From Plumapathes pennacea (taxonomy: Eukaryota > Cnidaria > Anthozoa > Antipatharia > Myriopathidae): DNA of 64,000 nucleotides. The stretch covers positions 15,988,443 to 16,052,442 of the forward strand of contig OZ038464.1 in the NCBI GenBank assembly GCA_964036295.1. The letters run 5' to 3'. This document shows positions 34,460 through 45,900 of this stretch, piece after piece. Position numbers and translations under genes: made by a program. Numbering within the stretch: position 1 is the first letter of the stretch; the number at the start of each line of letters is the position of its first letter. Below the pieces are notes generated by a model. That model had not been told where the DNA came from. It worked only from the letters and a program-made list of their open reading frames with translations, and did not search any database.

Positions 34460-37091
34460 CTATAGAAAAATAAAATAAAAATAAAGTATTAAAGCCTGTG
34501 CAAACGAACGCAACATGATGGCACAACATCGCCCAACAGTGTTACACAAAAACTCTATGCGAAACTGTACAGTGTTGTTGGAGTCCGCAATTATGAGGCC
34601 GGCGATGAAAATAGACGATGGAAAACGCGAAAATGCATCGCAATTGCTGCTCTTACCGTCACATGAAGCATTCAGTGCACGCATTCGTCAGTTTGCACGG
34701 GTCTTTGGTTCTAACTAAATATATGCAGTGGCGCTTTTTCACTGTTTTACATGCATTAACCTGCGCTCTAATGAGGATTTTCGGACGGCAATTGTCCTCG
34801 GTTGTTAATTAGAAGTTTTCAGAAGCAAACACCAAATTTCTCAACCCTTTTCAATTTAACTCAAACAAGAAAACGTTTTAAGTCCCGCGAACTGTCGATC
34901 AAATAAAAATAAGGTTATGACTCTACAAATAACAGCTCTCAAAGAGCACAATCCAATTAACAGGTCACGATGTTGTAGAATGGGATTTATTTTTTACACT
35001 TTAAGGTTTAATTCATTTTGCAAAGAAACTTGCGGCAGCGAAAGGGTTTTAACTTATTTAAATTACTTCAAAAGACAAAATTTGGCGTTTCTTGTATTTC
35101 CTTTCCCATGTGAGACCCATATCTTTTGACCAGATAAACCGGACCTTTTTTCCTGTATTTGATTAATATCTTTCACATTGTGATTTCTGCTCCTACTCAT
35201 TAACCCTTTTAGGGCCCGAGTATAATCTAAAATCACCGAGAATGACTGAGTGATGTCACAAAAAGTGTGAGCATGCACTCAAACGCAGGCTGCCGTGGGC
35301 GACATGCCCACTGCACTGTTTACTTTGTAGTTCCTTTAATTTCACGTATTGTAAAAAAAATCGGAAACACGACAGCAATAATGTCAGGGCTTAGGGTTAA
35401 GTGGGTTAACATCACTTTCAAACTCGTGGGGTCAATCAGCGTCCTGATTGACACGAAGTTGCTTCCGTAATCCCACGCGCGCTTGCGTCGAAGGTGACTG
35501 GTTCCGGCCATCCAGTCAAATCCTTCTATCTCAATTAGGGTTTGCCTACAGATTAGGATCAAGTTTTGCCGGGTTCTGCTGTGCCGCAGTCACGGACGGT
35601 TAGGCGGTGTTGCTTTTAGTTAGATGTTTCTAGGGTTTTTTGTTTTGTTTGGAGTCTAAGTAACAGCTTACTTTAGGGATGTGCTTGAAGTACTCTATCA
35701 CATGCTATTAAACTGCTAATGAGCTGTGAGCACCGAACAGAGAAAGGGAGGAAAAGGAAAGACGGAGACAGAAGGGAAAAGTCGGTGAATTCTGACGTTG
35801 GTCAGGGAAAAAATTTATATTTTGATTAGAAGCCTGCGAAAAGCCCAAGCTAAAGATTTCAACATTGTTAACAGAAACAGCTAGAGAAAGATATACACAA
35901 ATCAATAGTTGTATGCCATTTTCATTTCTTATCGTAGAACTTAATATTCAGTAACTATTGTTTGAGAGCGAAGTTATAAAGGGTGTATTGGTTGGACAGT
36001 CATAGTCGTGGTTGCGAAGCCGATATTTGTGCCGGTGTGTGATAATTTTTTGAGCAGTTAGTCATGAAAAGTTTGGGGCCTGACTTATGAACAAATCAGG
36101 ACATTTTGATGTCTGACTTATCTGGCAACCCTGATAGTAAATAGATGAATAGATAAATAAATAGAGAGCAATAGGGGTTGACAAAGACAATTTGTCAGCA
36201 TAATCAACGATTGCATAATCTTAGTATACCTTCGGGCGTACAATGCAAGCAGGCATACGTACGTACAAAGCGTTCTGCAGAGAAAAAAAAGGGAGTTTGA
36301 CCAAAAAAAAATATTTTTCTAGTTTCAATTGTCATTTCTTGTGTTTAGTATAATCTGGGGATATTCCACTACTTATAGCCCTACAATAGCTGAAATTTTA
36401 AGAAAATTCATTCGGAAGTTCCGCTCAAACCGCTATGACTTATTTAACATGTATCTTGCATTTGACTTATGTATTAAATTTAGAGAACATAGCCTCTTAT
36501 GGCGAAAGATCGAATACACTGAAAGGTTTGCTTGAAGTTCTGGCGACTTCTTCTGCTCTCGAAACACATAAATTTTGAGGCTAAAAAAAGTACAGAAAAC
36601 GATGGGATGTATTGTAGAATGCGGTGCCATCTTCTCTCTGTCCAGCCTAAATTAACGACGCCATAAATTAAAAGAAAAAATATAAAAAAGAAAGCAGAAA
36701 CTCCTTTAAACCATAGCGAGATCCCTGCTATCACTTGCATTAAGTGGTCACACCTTTCGTTTTGTCAGAGATGTCCAGGTTGACTCGAATTTGGCAGTGA
36801 AAGAGTCAATGGAGTATTACCCATTTTGACATTGTGGTGATCAATTCTTCTTCCTCGGCTAAATTGTCATGAGTTTTATATTCTCCCTTAAATTCAGACT
36901 ATATCGCCTAATAACTCGATAAAAGAAGGAGTAAAACAGTTGCATGATATTTTGCAAATGCGAATTCACTTATAGTTCAAGACTCGAGGCGGAAAAAAAA
37001 ACTCTAAGTCGCTTTTTCTATGCATAGAACAGCTGTCAGGCTTTTACGGCGCTTTTTAACAATCTCACCTTAAATTGAACTTTCGTTTTAG
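34460..37091. other. Intergenic/intronic region with no supported exon
   Basis: The GPCR 5' UTR exon and promoter should lie near 34460-35300 on the minus strand. No coding signal was recognised in either strand. Confidence 0.4.
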
Positions 37092-38775
37092 TCCCAGAAA
37101 AAAGAAAGAGACGTTTGAAGTCGAACGAGCGGCTTGTGTGGATGGAGCACTTGAAGTACGGGCTTCTTTCGATGTACACTGGTCAAAAGGGTAAGTTTAC
37201 CTGGGTCTACTCAAAACCATCCAACGTTTGCTCTTGCTTTGCATAAAATATGACGAAGTTAACTTGGTATTTCGCTTATTTGAACGTCAATAGAAACAAT
37301 GCGATGTTCGCCGGCCACTTCAGCGAAGAATTAATCGCTTTGGGATAGTGGCCATTGGCAAACGTGTGGAAATTTGAATTTGAATGAAATTCAAGGTGAT
37401 CCAGGTGATTAGCAAGCAATAGTCGAATTGAAAAGTTCATTATCAAAATATTCACCCCACGCGTGCGAAATTAGCACAGCCATTGTATTTTGAGATAGTC
37501 CAGGTCTTCTGAGGCGACACGAAGGAAATGAAATTTATTCCCAAGACACATCAACATTTTAAAATTCATAGAACGTTGGGTGGCATAGTTTGGACAAGCA
37601 ATTCTTTAATGGAGCGGAAGTTAAGCTAAATACGAAAAGCAATCATATAATTTTATCTGCACCTCTCCAGCAATGTTTTATGTTAAAAACCTTTTTCACA
37701 GTAAATAACAGGTCTTTTAGTTTTGGACCTCGCATGTGTTAACGAGCGCAAATAAGCAATTTATTGACGTAGAACAACGGCCTCAGAACCAAAAAAAAAA
37801 AGAGTTTTCTTAAATGGAGTATACTTGACCTGATTTCACTTCTCTCCAATACGCTGATGGAAAGTATTTTTAATTCTTAATTCCGGAAAACCGATGGGCG
37901 TATTTACTGAGCCAACTTGTGTTTACACTATTTCATTTGTTGCTATGGTTATCTTCCACGTAATTGAGAGCGAAAAGCGAGGGTGAACAGAAAATTGCCC
38001 GTGATTGCAGTAATAGCGCTGAGCTTTTGTCAGAGTATAGTGAAAGTTCATACAATTGTCGAGGTGTGCAATTGAAACTTAATTAACGAAAAGTTTTAGA
38101 GCAGTAAAATGATCCACGAATCACTTGGGCTATTTAATGCCTTTTTGAAGCATCAGTCAAATGGCCAAAAGAGGCAATACAAAAAGAACCCCTTTACCCC
38201 GTCATAGTTCCTGAAAGGAACTAATTCTAAAGCAATAGGCCGAAAGGGAGCCATTGTGATTCACCACAAGAAAGTAATGCAGTAGCAACTAAATAAAAGT
38301 GGTTAGTGCCTTCGGTAAAGGTGCCGCCAATGAGAAATCAATTTCGTCTGCGTGCATAGAAAATTTTAGTAATCCAAATCAGCCGAAAAGAGCATTTGCT
38401 TTTTGGATTTCTGCTCGTCCGACCGCGTCAGTCGTAGATCGTGGTTTTCAAATAACTGCGTTCAAGTAGAACTTGACCTAGACTATTTAAATGCATTTTT
38501 CCTGATTCAAGACGTACTGGCTTGTTTTTGATTTTTTTTTGTTCATATCACGAGTGAAAGACCGATTTCACGTTGAGGAGATTCATGGCTATGCTATATT
38601 ACATATTACAGTATTCGAGAGTGTTTTGTAACTAAGTTGTAAATTGTACACCTACCACTTTTGCTTTGTTTTGTGCCCGCTTCGCTACAGTACCTCCCAA
38701 CGGAGTCGTACTTTAACCGTGAGACAAGTCATACTCACAAACCAGTCCGGCGAGCGGCAGAGTTTGCCCGATATC
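37092..38775 (+). CDS. Two candidate 5' exons of the cyclic-nucleotide-binding gene
   Basis: Exon 37092-37190 (acceptor TTTTAG, donor GTAAGT) joins in phase to 38691-38775 (acceptor CTACAG, donor GTAAGT). They give an open reading frame containing KETFEVERAACVDGALEVRA, then SRTLTVRQVILTNQSGERQS and LPDI. The second part resembles the segment that precedes a cAMP-binding domain (xRTLTxxQVxLxxxxxERxxxDI). If exon 42926-43046 starts instead at an internal acceptor (42971), the junction would read LPDI|RSTADAKILLPWF in frame. The join is plausible but unproven, and no start codon was found upstream. Confidence 0.4.
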
Positions 38776-39749
38776 GTAAGTCATTAAATCTCAAATACAC
38801 GCAGTTCGGATGACAGTATTGCCATGGTGCTCTCCTTGTGTTTGTCAAACGGCAGGTGGCCAGCTACACAGTCGACGTTTGCGCTATTTTAATCACATCT
38901 TCTTGCTTTTCTGATGTTAAGCGAGGAGTCGTGCCCTAAACTGAATTAAAGCGGAACTACGCCATTAAATATTAAAACTCGTCGAAGTAAGTGTCACGTT
39001 CAGGTGTAAGGGGGTGACTAGCTTCGGGCTCCTGTATCAAGGTTTATCTTTTAGTGTAGTCAAAAAATATCACCATTTAGATACAGGCTTTGGCCAGTCT
39101 AAACATTGCGAAAACTAATTGTGCATGTAATAAAATTGATCGACACAAGTTTTAATTATATTGGAGCATCGCCTCTAAATATCAGTATGTACAGCGAAGC
39201 GTCCTGGCCGTTGTGAAACCCCCTGTTCTAGTTGTTTGTAGTGCTCACCGTCGTTGAAATTAATATCGGAAAGAAGATGGGATGGAAAAAAATCAGTTTA
39301 TTTGATCATCAGACAACTTTTTTTTTGTATCTCTGACATAATCGTTTAATAATTTCTAAATAAGAACCTGGACAGTTTTCGTCCGCAGAAGAATTGCCTC
39401 CAATACTCGAGAAAACACGACAAGGCTGTGAAGACTATTAGAGGACTATGTTAATGACTAACTACACTTCTCACTGACGGTAAAAGTTGTCTTAAAGAGA
39501 TTTCGTTAACTCAAAAGTATTTTTTGTAATTGCATTGAGACTGAAATACTGCAAAGGAAGATTGGCAGCATTCGTTTTCGAGCGCTGACGTATATATGTT
39601 AGTAATTGTAACGCATGCAGCGTCCTCAACTTCGCACTTTTTTGTTTTGTCATTAAGCTCTGTTATTTTCGATGTAATCTTAAGCCGCTTAAGGCCTCTT
39701 GTACGTACAATCCGGTTTGCCTCTATTATGATTCATTTTCCCGTTTCAG

Positions 39750-39882
39750 TAAAGAGCCCTACTGCTGGTACAAAGATGGAGTACTTACCGAGGATGAACG
39801 CGCTAACAGGCCTGACCAGGAAAAAAAATGGAGATCCTTTTCTTCGGGAAGCAAGCTGCGTTTGTTTTCAACAAAGCATTGA
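39750..39882 (+). pseudogene. Possible immunoglobulin-like exon fragment
   Basis: After a good acceptor (CCCGTTTCAG) one frame reads EPYCWYKDGVLTED, then WRSFSSGSKLRLFSTKH and TGA. WYKDG...SGSKLRLFST resembles the C-strand to F-strand part of an I-set immunoglobulin domain, but the expected YxC is missing and no good donor precedes the stop. Phase does not match the exon at 38691-38775. It may be an exon relic or a chance frame. Confidence 0.25.
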
Positions 39883-40372
39883 TGTATACCGACCCTGAAT
39901 GTGATTGATAGCTGTCTAAAAGGTTAGTTATATGTAGATACACACCTTCTCTTAATTGCAATCTCTGTGCTGTGTTTTACGATTGTTTTAAACGAACACG
40001 CGCAGCTGAATCCTCAGTAATTGCAAAACGCGACATTTTGTTGTCGTTTCGTGTGTAAACGCGCGGAAACTTACCGTCTACACTAAAGTTAAGACAATTT
40101 GACTGGCCGTGTATAGCCTTGTTTTAACCCATTTCAAGGTCGTATTTTCATCAAACATTTTAGAGACAGTTCCCTGTTTTACAAAACAGAAAAGTCGGCC
40201 GCTGACATCTACTCGGGCTACGAGCAAGTGACAGCCACTTACCAAGAACTAACAACAACAAAAATCTGTGTATATCGTTTGGGTTCATTTCTTATTTTGC
40301 ATTCAAGATTTGTTTTGCTGCCTTTATTTTTTATTCTATTTTTGCCTTTGCCTTTGCCCTTTGCCTGGGCTG

Positions 40373-40678
40373 TTAGTATATACCACACAAGTGAATAGTG
40401 CTTTTCGCGCGCTCTGATTGGCTCCTCAATCTCGGAATATCAAGCACCGTTCACCTCCCGGCGGCTTCCAGTAAAACAAAATGGCGCGCGAACCCAATTT
40501 TTGCCCACTTTTGTCGGAAATAAACTAGCTATTTGGGAGTTAGCTATTAAACTTGTGTGGTATATACTAAAACAATTATTCGCCTCAGTGTCGGTGAATA
40601 GCGGTTGATATTTACCTCGCCGAAACGGCTCTGAATATATCTACCGCTATTTACCTCCACCTCAGCGAATAATTGTTA
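40373..40678. mobile_element. Composite palindromic element (TTAGTATATACCACACAAGT family), copy 1
   Basis: TTAGTATATACCACACAAGT (from 40373) and its complement ACTTGTGTGGTATATACTAA (to 40570) form about 20-bp terminal inverted repeats. The adjoining block AACAATTATTCGC...GCGAATAATTGTT (40571-40677) is a second inverted repeat. Related copies occur at 49098-49288 and 58858-58993, inverted relative to this one. Confidence 0.75.
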
Positions 40679-41308
40679 ACTATACCCAATTGTAATAATG
40701 TTGTTATATTAATGTTATGTTATCGCACTTGACTGGCTAGTATGGTGACCGGCAGGACGGGGTCCTCTAAACTAAAGTTTCTCATCAGTACTCAAAAAAA
40801 TGGTTGTGACGTTTCTTTCCTTAATGCTAGGTTATTTATGCCTATGTTGTTTCTTTACTTTTACATTTCTTCCCATTTTTATTTCACTTCATTTTAGTCG
40901 GTTGTCATTGCATTGCCTAATTGTGAAATTTACCTGCTTCAATATTTTTTTTTAACGCGGCGAGCTTTGAGGGGGAAAGAAATACCTGTCGATAACAACT
41001 CACTGTGACAATTCACAAAAATCTCTCGCATACGCGAAAGTAACCTTACTTTCTGCACGCGAGAATATTTTAAAAAACATTTTTTTCAACTATCTGGAAC
41101 CTAACCAGGGAAATTAAAGCAGAAGTTGCAGGTTGTGTTTGCTGTGTGTCCACATACATTCTCGCGCCAAGCACGATTTCATTTCCTCTTGGGAACTATC
41201 TTGAAGTGCCTTGTCAAAGGAGCTAGTGCTGGTGTACGAAATACGGCAGTTTTAATTGTCCCTACTTTACAACTTCGGATTCGGCCACACAAGGCGTTTA
41301 ATGAACAA

Positions 41309-41528
41309 GGGCGCGTTCGATTTGGTCTATTCCGGAATGGGAATAGCGCTGCTGATCGGTAAAATTGTTTGGTTTGGAGCTGATTAAGAGTAGGAAGAAT
41401 CAGGAGCTGTTTAAAATGCAAGCACAGAGTTTTTAAAACAATTTCGAACAAAATCTCCCCCAGAACAAGCAAAACTTTGGGTCATTTTAGCTATTCCTAT
41501 TTCGGAATAGACCCAATCGAACGCACCC
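41309..41528. mobile_element. MITE, ~220 bp
   Basis: Imperfect terminal inverted repeats of about 38 bp: GGGCGCGTTCGATTTGGTCT at the left and AGACCCAATCGAACGCACCC at the right. Both are followed inward by TATTCCGGAATGGGAATAGC or its equivalent. The flanking trinucleotide CAA on both sides is a possible 3-bp duplication. Non-coding. Confidence 0.7.
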
Positions 41529-42925
41529 CAAGTTGATTTTCTTTTCATAGGTTTTAATTTTGAAGAAAACTAGTGCGTTCTTATCCGCCTACAGCTGCGC
41601 GTCTTAAGTGGTTACCAGGCCATCGGCGCTAAGAATCAGACTAAGCGATTCTAAATCTTCCCTGCCTGTCGATCTTTCGATGGTAGTGGCATAGTCGCGC
41701 GATAGCTCGCAGCTTTCCCGTGTGCTGAAGCCGAGCTTATGCTCTTAAATGGATCGTGTGTTCCCATGCAGCGCACAAGTTATCATGCTCGTATCGAACG
41801 CGAGCGAAAAGAAAAATATGCGGCTTTGCTAAGAAATATAAAACTTTAGCCGCTGTGCAAATTGCCAAGGCAATGCAGTGCAAACTTGGACAACATGGTT
41901 AGGTCTGTCAGAAGGTCCACTCGGTTTTATCTTTGTACAACGTGCCGCGCACCTTGAAGTCGTATTTCTACATAACTATTATCTAGTCACACAAAAGCGG
42001 AAAAGATAGAAGCCGGCAAAATTCACGGAGGATAAAGAAGGCACTTACTGTTTCTCTAACTGTGTTTTTTTGTCGCGGTACTAATGAACCAATTCGCCCG
42101 CGAAAACTGCCCAAGTCGTGCGCAGATGAATATGCCCCGGACGTTATGAAAGAAACGAACTGTTTACAGGTGCATTTTAAGGTAGACATTTTACACTTTA
42201 CAGTCGCGAGAGCTACAGCTGGCCCAGGTTCAGGAAGATTCGACATCGGGCTAGCAAGAAACGTTTGTTCGGTGCCCAACGGGCCAGTAGACATTTTCTT
42301 TTCCTCGATTTTGTGTGCTGTGTTTGTTCAGAATGCCCGGTTTTCTTTGCGCAAATATAAAAAATTAGAAGACTCAAGACCTGACTAAACGAGTAAAACA
42401 TCATCCCACGTTGTTGCCAAAACAAACTGTTGGACGATGTTTTTACGGTGTGACCAAACGAGTCCAACATCATCATTCTGTGCCCGCAGGGACATTGTAT
42501 TTTTCGATTTACGTTGGATATTGAAAGAGCTGCATTGGGAAATTTCGAAACGATAGAGACGTATGACTTCCTTTTCCAACAAAATAGCATCCTATTTACA
42601 TTTCATCAAGGTTCTTTTTATCAGAGAAATATTAGTGGCCGTGACCTCGAATTTCTACTCAAGACGCCTCTAGTATGAATTGTTTTCCGTAAGTTGTAAC
42701 TTTCCGACCATAACAAAAGTGTTTTCCTGGCTGCCAAACGAGCATGCGCACTGCACTCAGCACGTGCGAATGTAAGTCTGACGTCAGTGATAGTCATCTG
42801 TTGCGTCACTTCATTTGGAAAGCTTTCGAGTCAAACTAGTTCTCAAAGGGTTCATTCTATTGTAAGATTTTGAGTTCAGTAGTGCACGGGAATTGAATCT
42901 TAGTGGAAGCGACGCATCCTGAAAC

Positions 42926-45900
42926 ATGTGGGAGCTTGCGGGAAGAGTTTTTGCAGCGCCAAGCGAACAGCGAAGTACAGCGGACGCAAAGATACTCCTG
43001 CCGTGGTTTCGTCACCGCAGCGCACTCTTTGAGAACTTGGAAGATGGTAATGCGCCTTGAAATTCCTCAGACTAACAAACAAAAAACGCTCTGACCTTTG
43101 TACAGGATTTCATATTTATTTGTTCGCAAAAAAATTTGGTTAAGGATCTTAGTTCCCGGAATGTTGTTTTCGACAAACTTGAATGTGTACAGCGTCTTTA
43201 AACAAGTCTGTCTTATGTTTTAGTTCAATTTAAACTTGAAAGTTAGAAAAGTATGATTTACACTCAGCGAATATGCTGGTTAGAAGCTTTACGTTTCATT
43301 TGATAGTTTCATTTTTCATTTGACATAGTGGGCAGTGAACACTGCTATTAGAATGTACTCATCGAGAGCTTTCATTTCTTTCATTTTTTGGACGTATTCT
43401 GATTTGTTTTGGCAGTTCAATGGAGAAGCCACTTTTTTTGGAGATGTGTAATCAAAGAATAAACACTTGATAGAATGTTAGGCCAGAAACAAGAATATTT
43501 TAAAGGACAGTGATCATCGTTTTTTCCTGTTCTTGTTTCAGACGTTCTGTTGGATGTCATAAAATACGCTAAGCTGGTCAAGATGAAAAAGGACTTCGTG
43601 ATCGTTCAGCAGGGAGAAGTAGGCCACTGGTGAGAACTCTTCCCCGAGACTCCTTTATGATAATGTTAGTACCACATGCATAGGTAACATAGCTCGTTTC
43701 GGACGACTGTCAAATATAATCGTGTTAATGCTTTGTTTCTTTTTGCGTTTGCTACGCTTTCGGAGTTTGATACTAGCATTCTAGGCCAATCAACAATCAT
43801 TTGAGGATTCTAGGTAAATCAGCAAAATCAGCAATCAGAAATCGGTTGAGTGGTCACACCTTCAGGTTTCATTTAACAGTTCAGGAGTTGGAAGTGAACT
43901 CTGCTTTTAGAATGAACTCATTGTGAGGGCTTCTGTTTAAGTGGTCACACCTTTAGGTTTCATTTAGTAGTTCAGGAGTTGGAGGTTTTGTGGTCCGATA
44001 TTCGATTTTACTGGCGAAAGGATTCTGGTCCCTAAAAATTTAATTGTTTGAAGTAACTAATGCCTCTGCGTGCCCCTGATTTTCTTCCAGTTTTTACATC
44101 ATACTTAAAGGCAGCGTTTCAGTATACGCCAGAAAAGATGACGAGAATGCAGACACGACCCAGTTCCAGGACTACGCGGTCCCTGTTCGCGGACAGAAAG
44201 AACGAATCGCTGTTTTCGGCCCGGAGCTTGGCAACTTAAGCGAGGGAAAGTCATTCGGCGAAATGGCGCTTACAGGCGGACGAAAGGAACGCAACGCGAC
44301 TCTTATTGCCGATGAGCCTACTGATTTAGTTAGTGTCGACAGGGATTTGTATGATCGCCTGTTTAAAGTATACAACCATGAGTGGCAAGAAAAGGCCGCG
44401 TTTGTCAACGAGTGTCCACTGTTTGAATCGTGGTCGGCAACTTTTAAAAGTTTTCTAATCGAGAACCTCAAGGCGAGTACGTACTTTTTCAGTAATCGAG
44501 TGGTGAAACAAGGCAGTGAATGTGAAAGGATTCTCTTCATTGCGAAAGGCTGGGCGAAGCTTCTGATTGATCCTCGCCTTTGTGAAGAACAGCACAGGGC
44601 ATTGCAGCCCAAAATACCGACAATCAAAAATAAAAACGAGATTCGGATAAGCGAAGACGAGGCACCTAAAAAGGACATCACTGATCCTATGCAGCCAATG
44701 AACGTCATTCAACGTCGACGTCACCGCTTAGAGCACGGCTTCGTCGCCATGGAAACGCGGCTGAGGCGGCGTGATGTGCACGTGACGACTATCGGACCTA
44801 ATGACGTCATCGGTGATGTGGAAATGATTCTGGGGCTTCCAACTTATTGCGCGAGTGTTGAGTGCGTTGAGACGCTGCAAATGTACGAGTTGGATAAACC
44901 GAGCTTTCAGCAGCTGATAGTGCGCAGAAACCCAGACACATTGGATTATCTGACCCAAGTGGCCATAGTCAAACTGCGCTTCAGACATGCGCAGTTCGCC
45001 CATATCCCGCTGTTCGAGTTGTTGTTAGCACGTGCTACTACTGCGCAGGACAGAGAGAAACATTCCAAGAAAAGACGGCAGACACTCGGCCCAGGCTCCA
45101 ACGGGACTCACGCGTCACAAAGAAAGAGCACTGCTGTTCAGCTTGTGAAACCGCTCGGTAATGTCACGGGAAAGAAGATCGTAACGAGGTGAGCAATGGA
45201 CCAATTTTTCGTGACACTTTCAATATCAACTTGCTATGAGGGCAGACTACGTTCGGCTTTGATGTACTCATTTGATTCAGGGTGGCCATCCAACAATTAC
45301 TAGTGGGTCTTTGTTACTGAACTGCTCTTGTATTGAAAGCATAGCTTCGAAGGCAAATTTTGATGACATCACATGCAAACAGCAAATGCAAGTTCGTCTT
45401 CAGAATTATGGCGAGAGTCAGTTGAATCACCTTAGGTTTTAACAAGGTATCAAATGTCTCGTTCTCCGTATTGTTCTACATATGTTTGGAAAAGTTAGAT
45501 GGGAGAATATGTATCTTGATCGCTAAGTGAAGCACGTTCTTTTACAGTGACAAAAAAGCGGAAGAGAAGAAGCGGCCCGAGAAAAAGGTATGGCAAATTT
45601 TCATTGCGGGATAAGGAATGCCTACCGAAGGTTGATTGAAATACTATGCTGGTTTAGAGGCGGAAATGTTTACAGGTCTGTTTATAGTGTTAAACGAGAA
45701 GGAAGGAAAAAGAATGGAATAAAACGGTACCTACAATCCTGGTCAAAAGTCATGGGACAGTTAGCCTTTTATCTGAAAATTATGACACTTTCACCCTTCC
45801 CGCCCCCTCCCCCCATACAATGTTGACTGAGTGTGCTCAAAGTGCACTCCCTTTGAGCAACATTGTATTGTGGGAGGGGGGAGCCGCTTTTGTTGTTGAA

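Larger units (their letters stand above)
38776..42925. other. Repeat-bearing gap upstream of the cyclic-nucleotide-binding exons
   Basis: It contains a possible immunoglobulin-like exon (39750-39882), a composite palindromic element (40373-40678) and a small MITE (41309-41528). An open stretch near 40166-40290 follows a TTTTAG acceptor but has no recognisable domain. No firm gene. Confidence 0.4.

Noticed and set aside
40166-40290. Possible exon after TTTTAG reading DSSLFYKTEKSAADIYSGYE
   Set aside because: Open but without a good donor or domain; continues into an AT-rich hydrophobic stretch that looks like chance translation.
41126-41472. Open frames on both strands around 41126-41472
   Set aside because: They overlap the MITE at 41309-41528 and have no protein-like features.
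42062-42388. 108-aa plus-strand frame
   Set aside because: No recognisable motif and no splice or start context; overlapping antisense frames are equally long.
44172-44708. 178-aa minus-strand frame
   Set aside because: Shadow of the well-supported plus-strand cyclic-nucleotide-binding exon 44091-45188.
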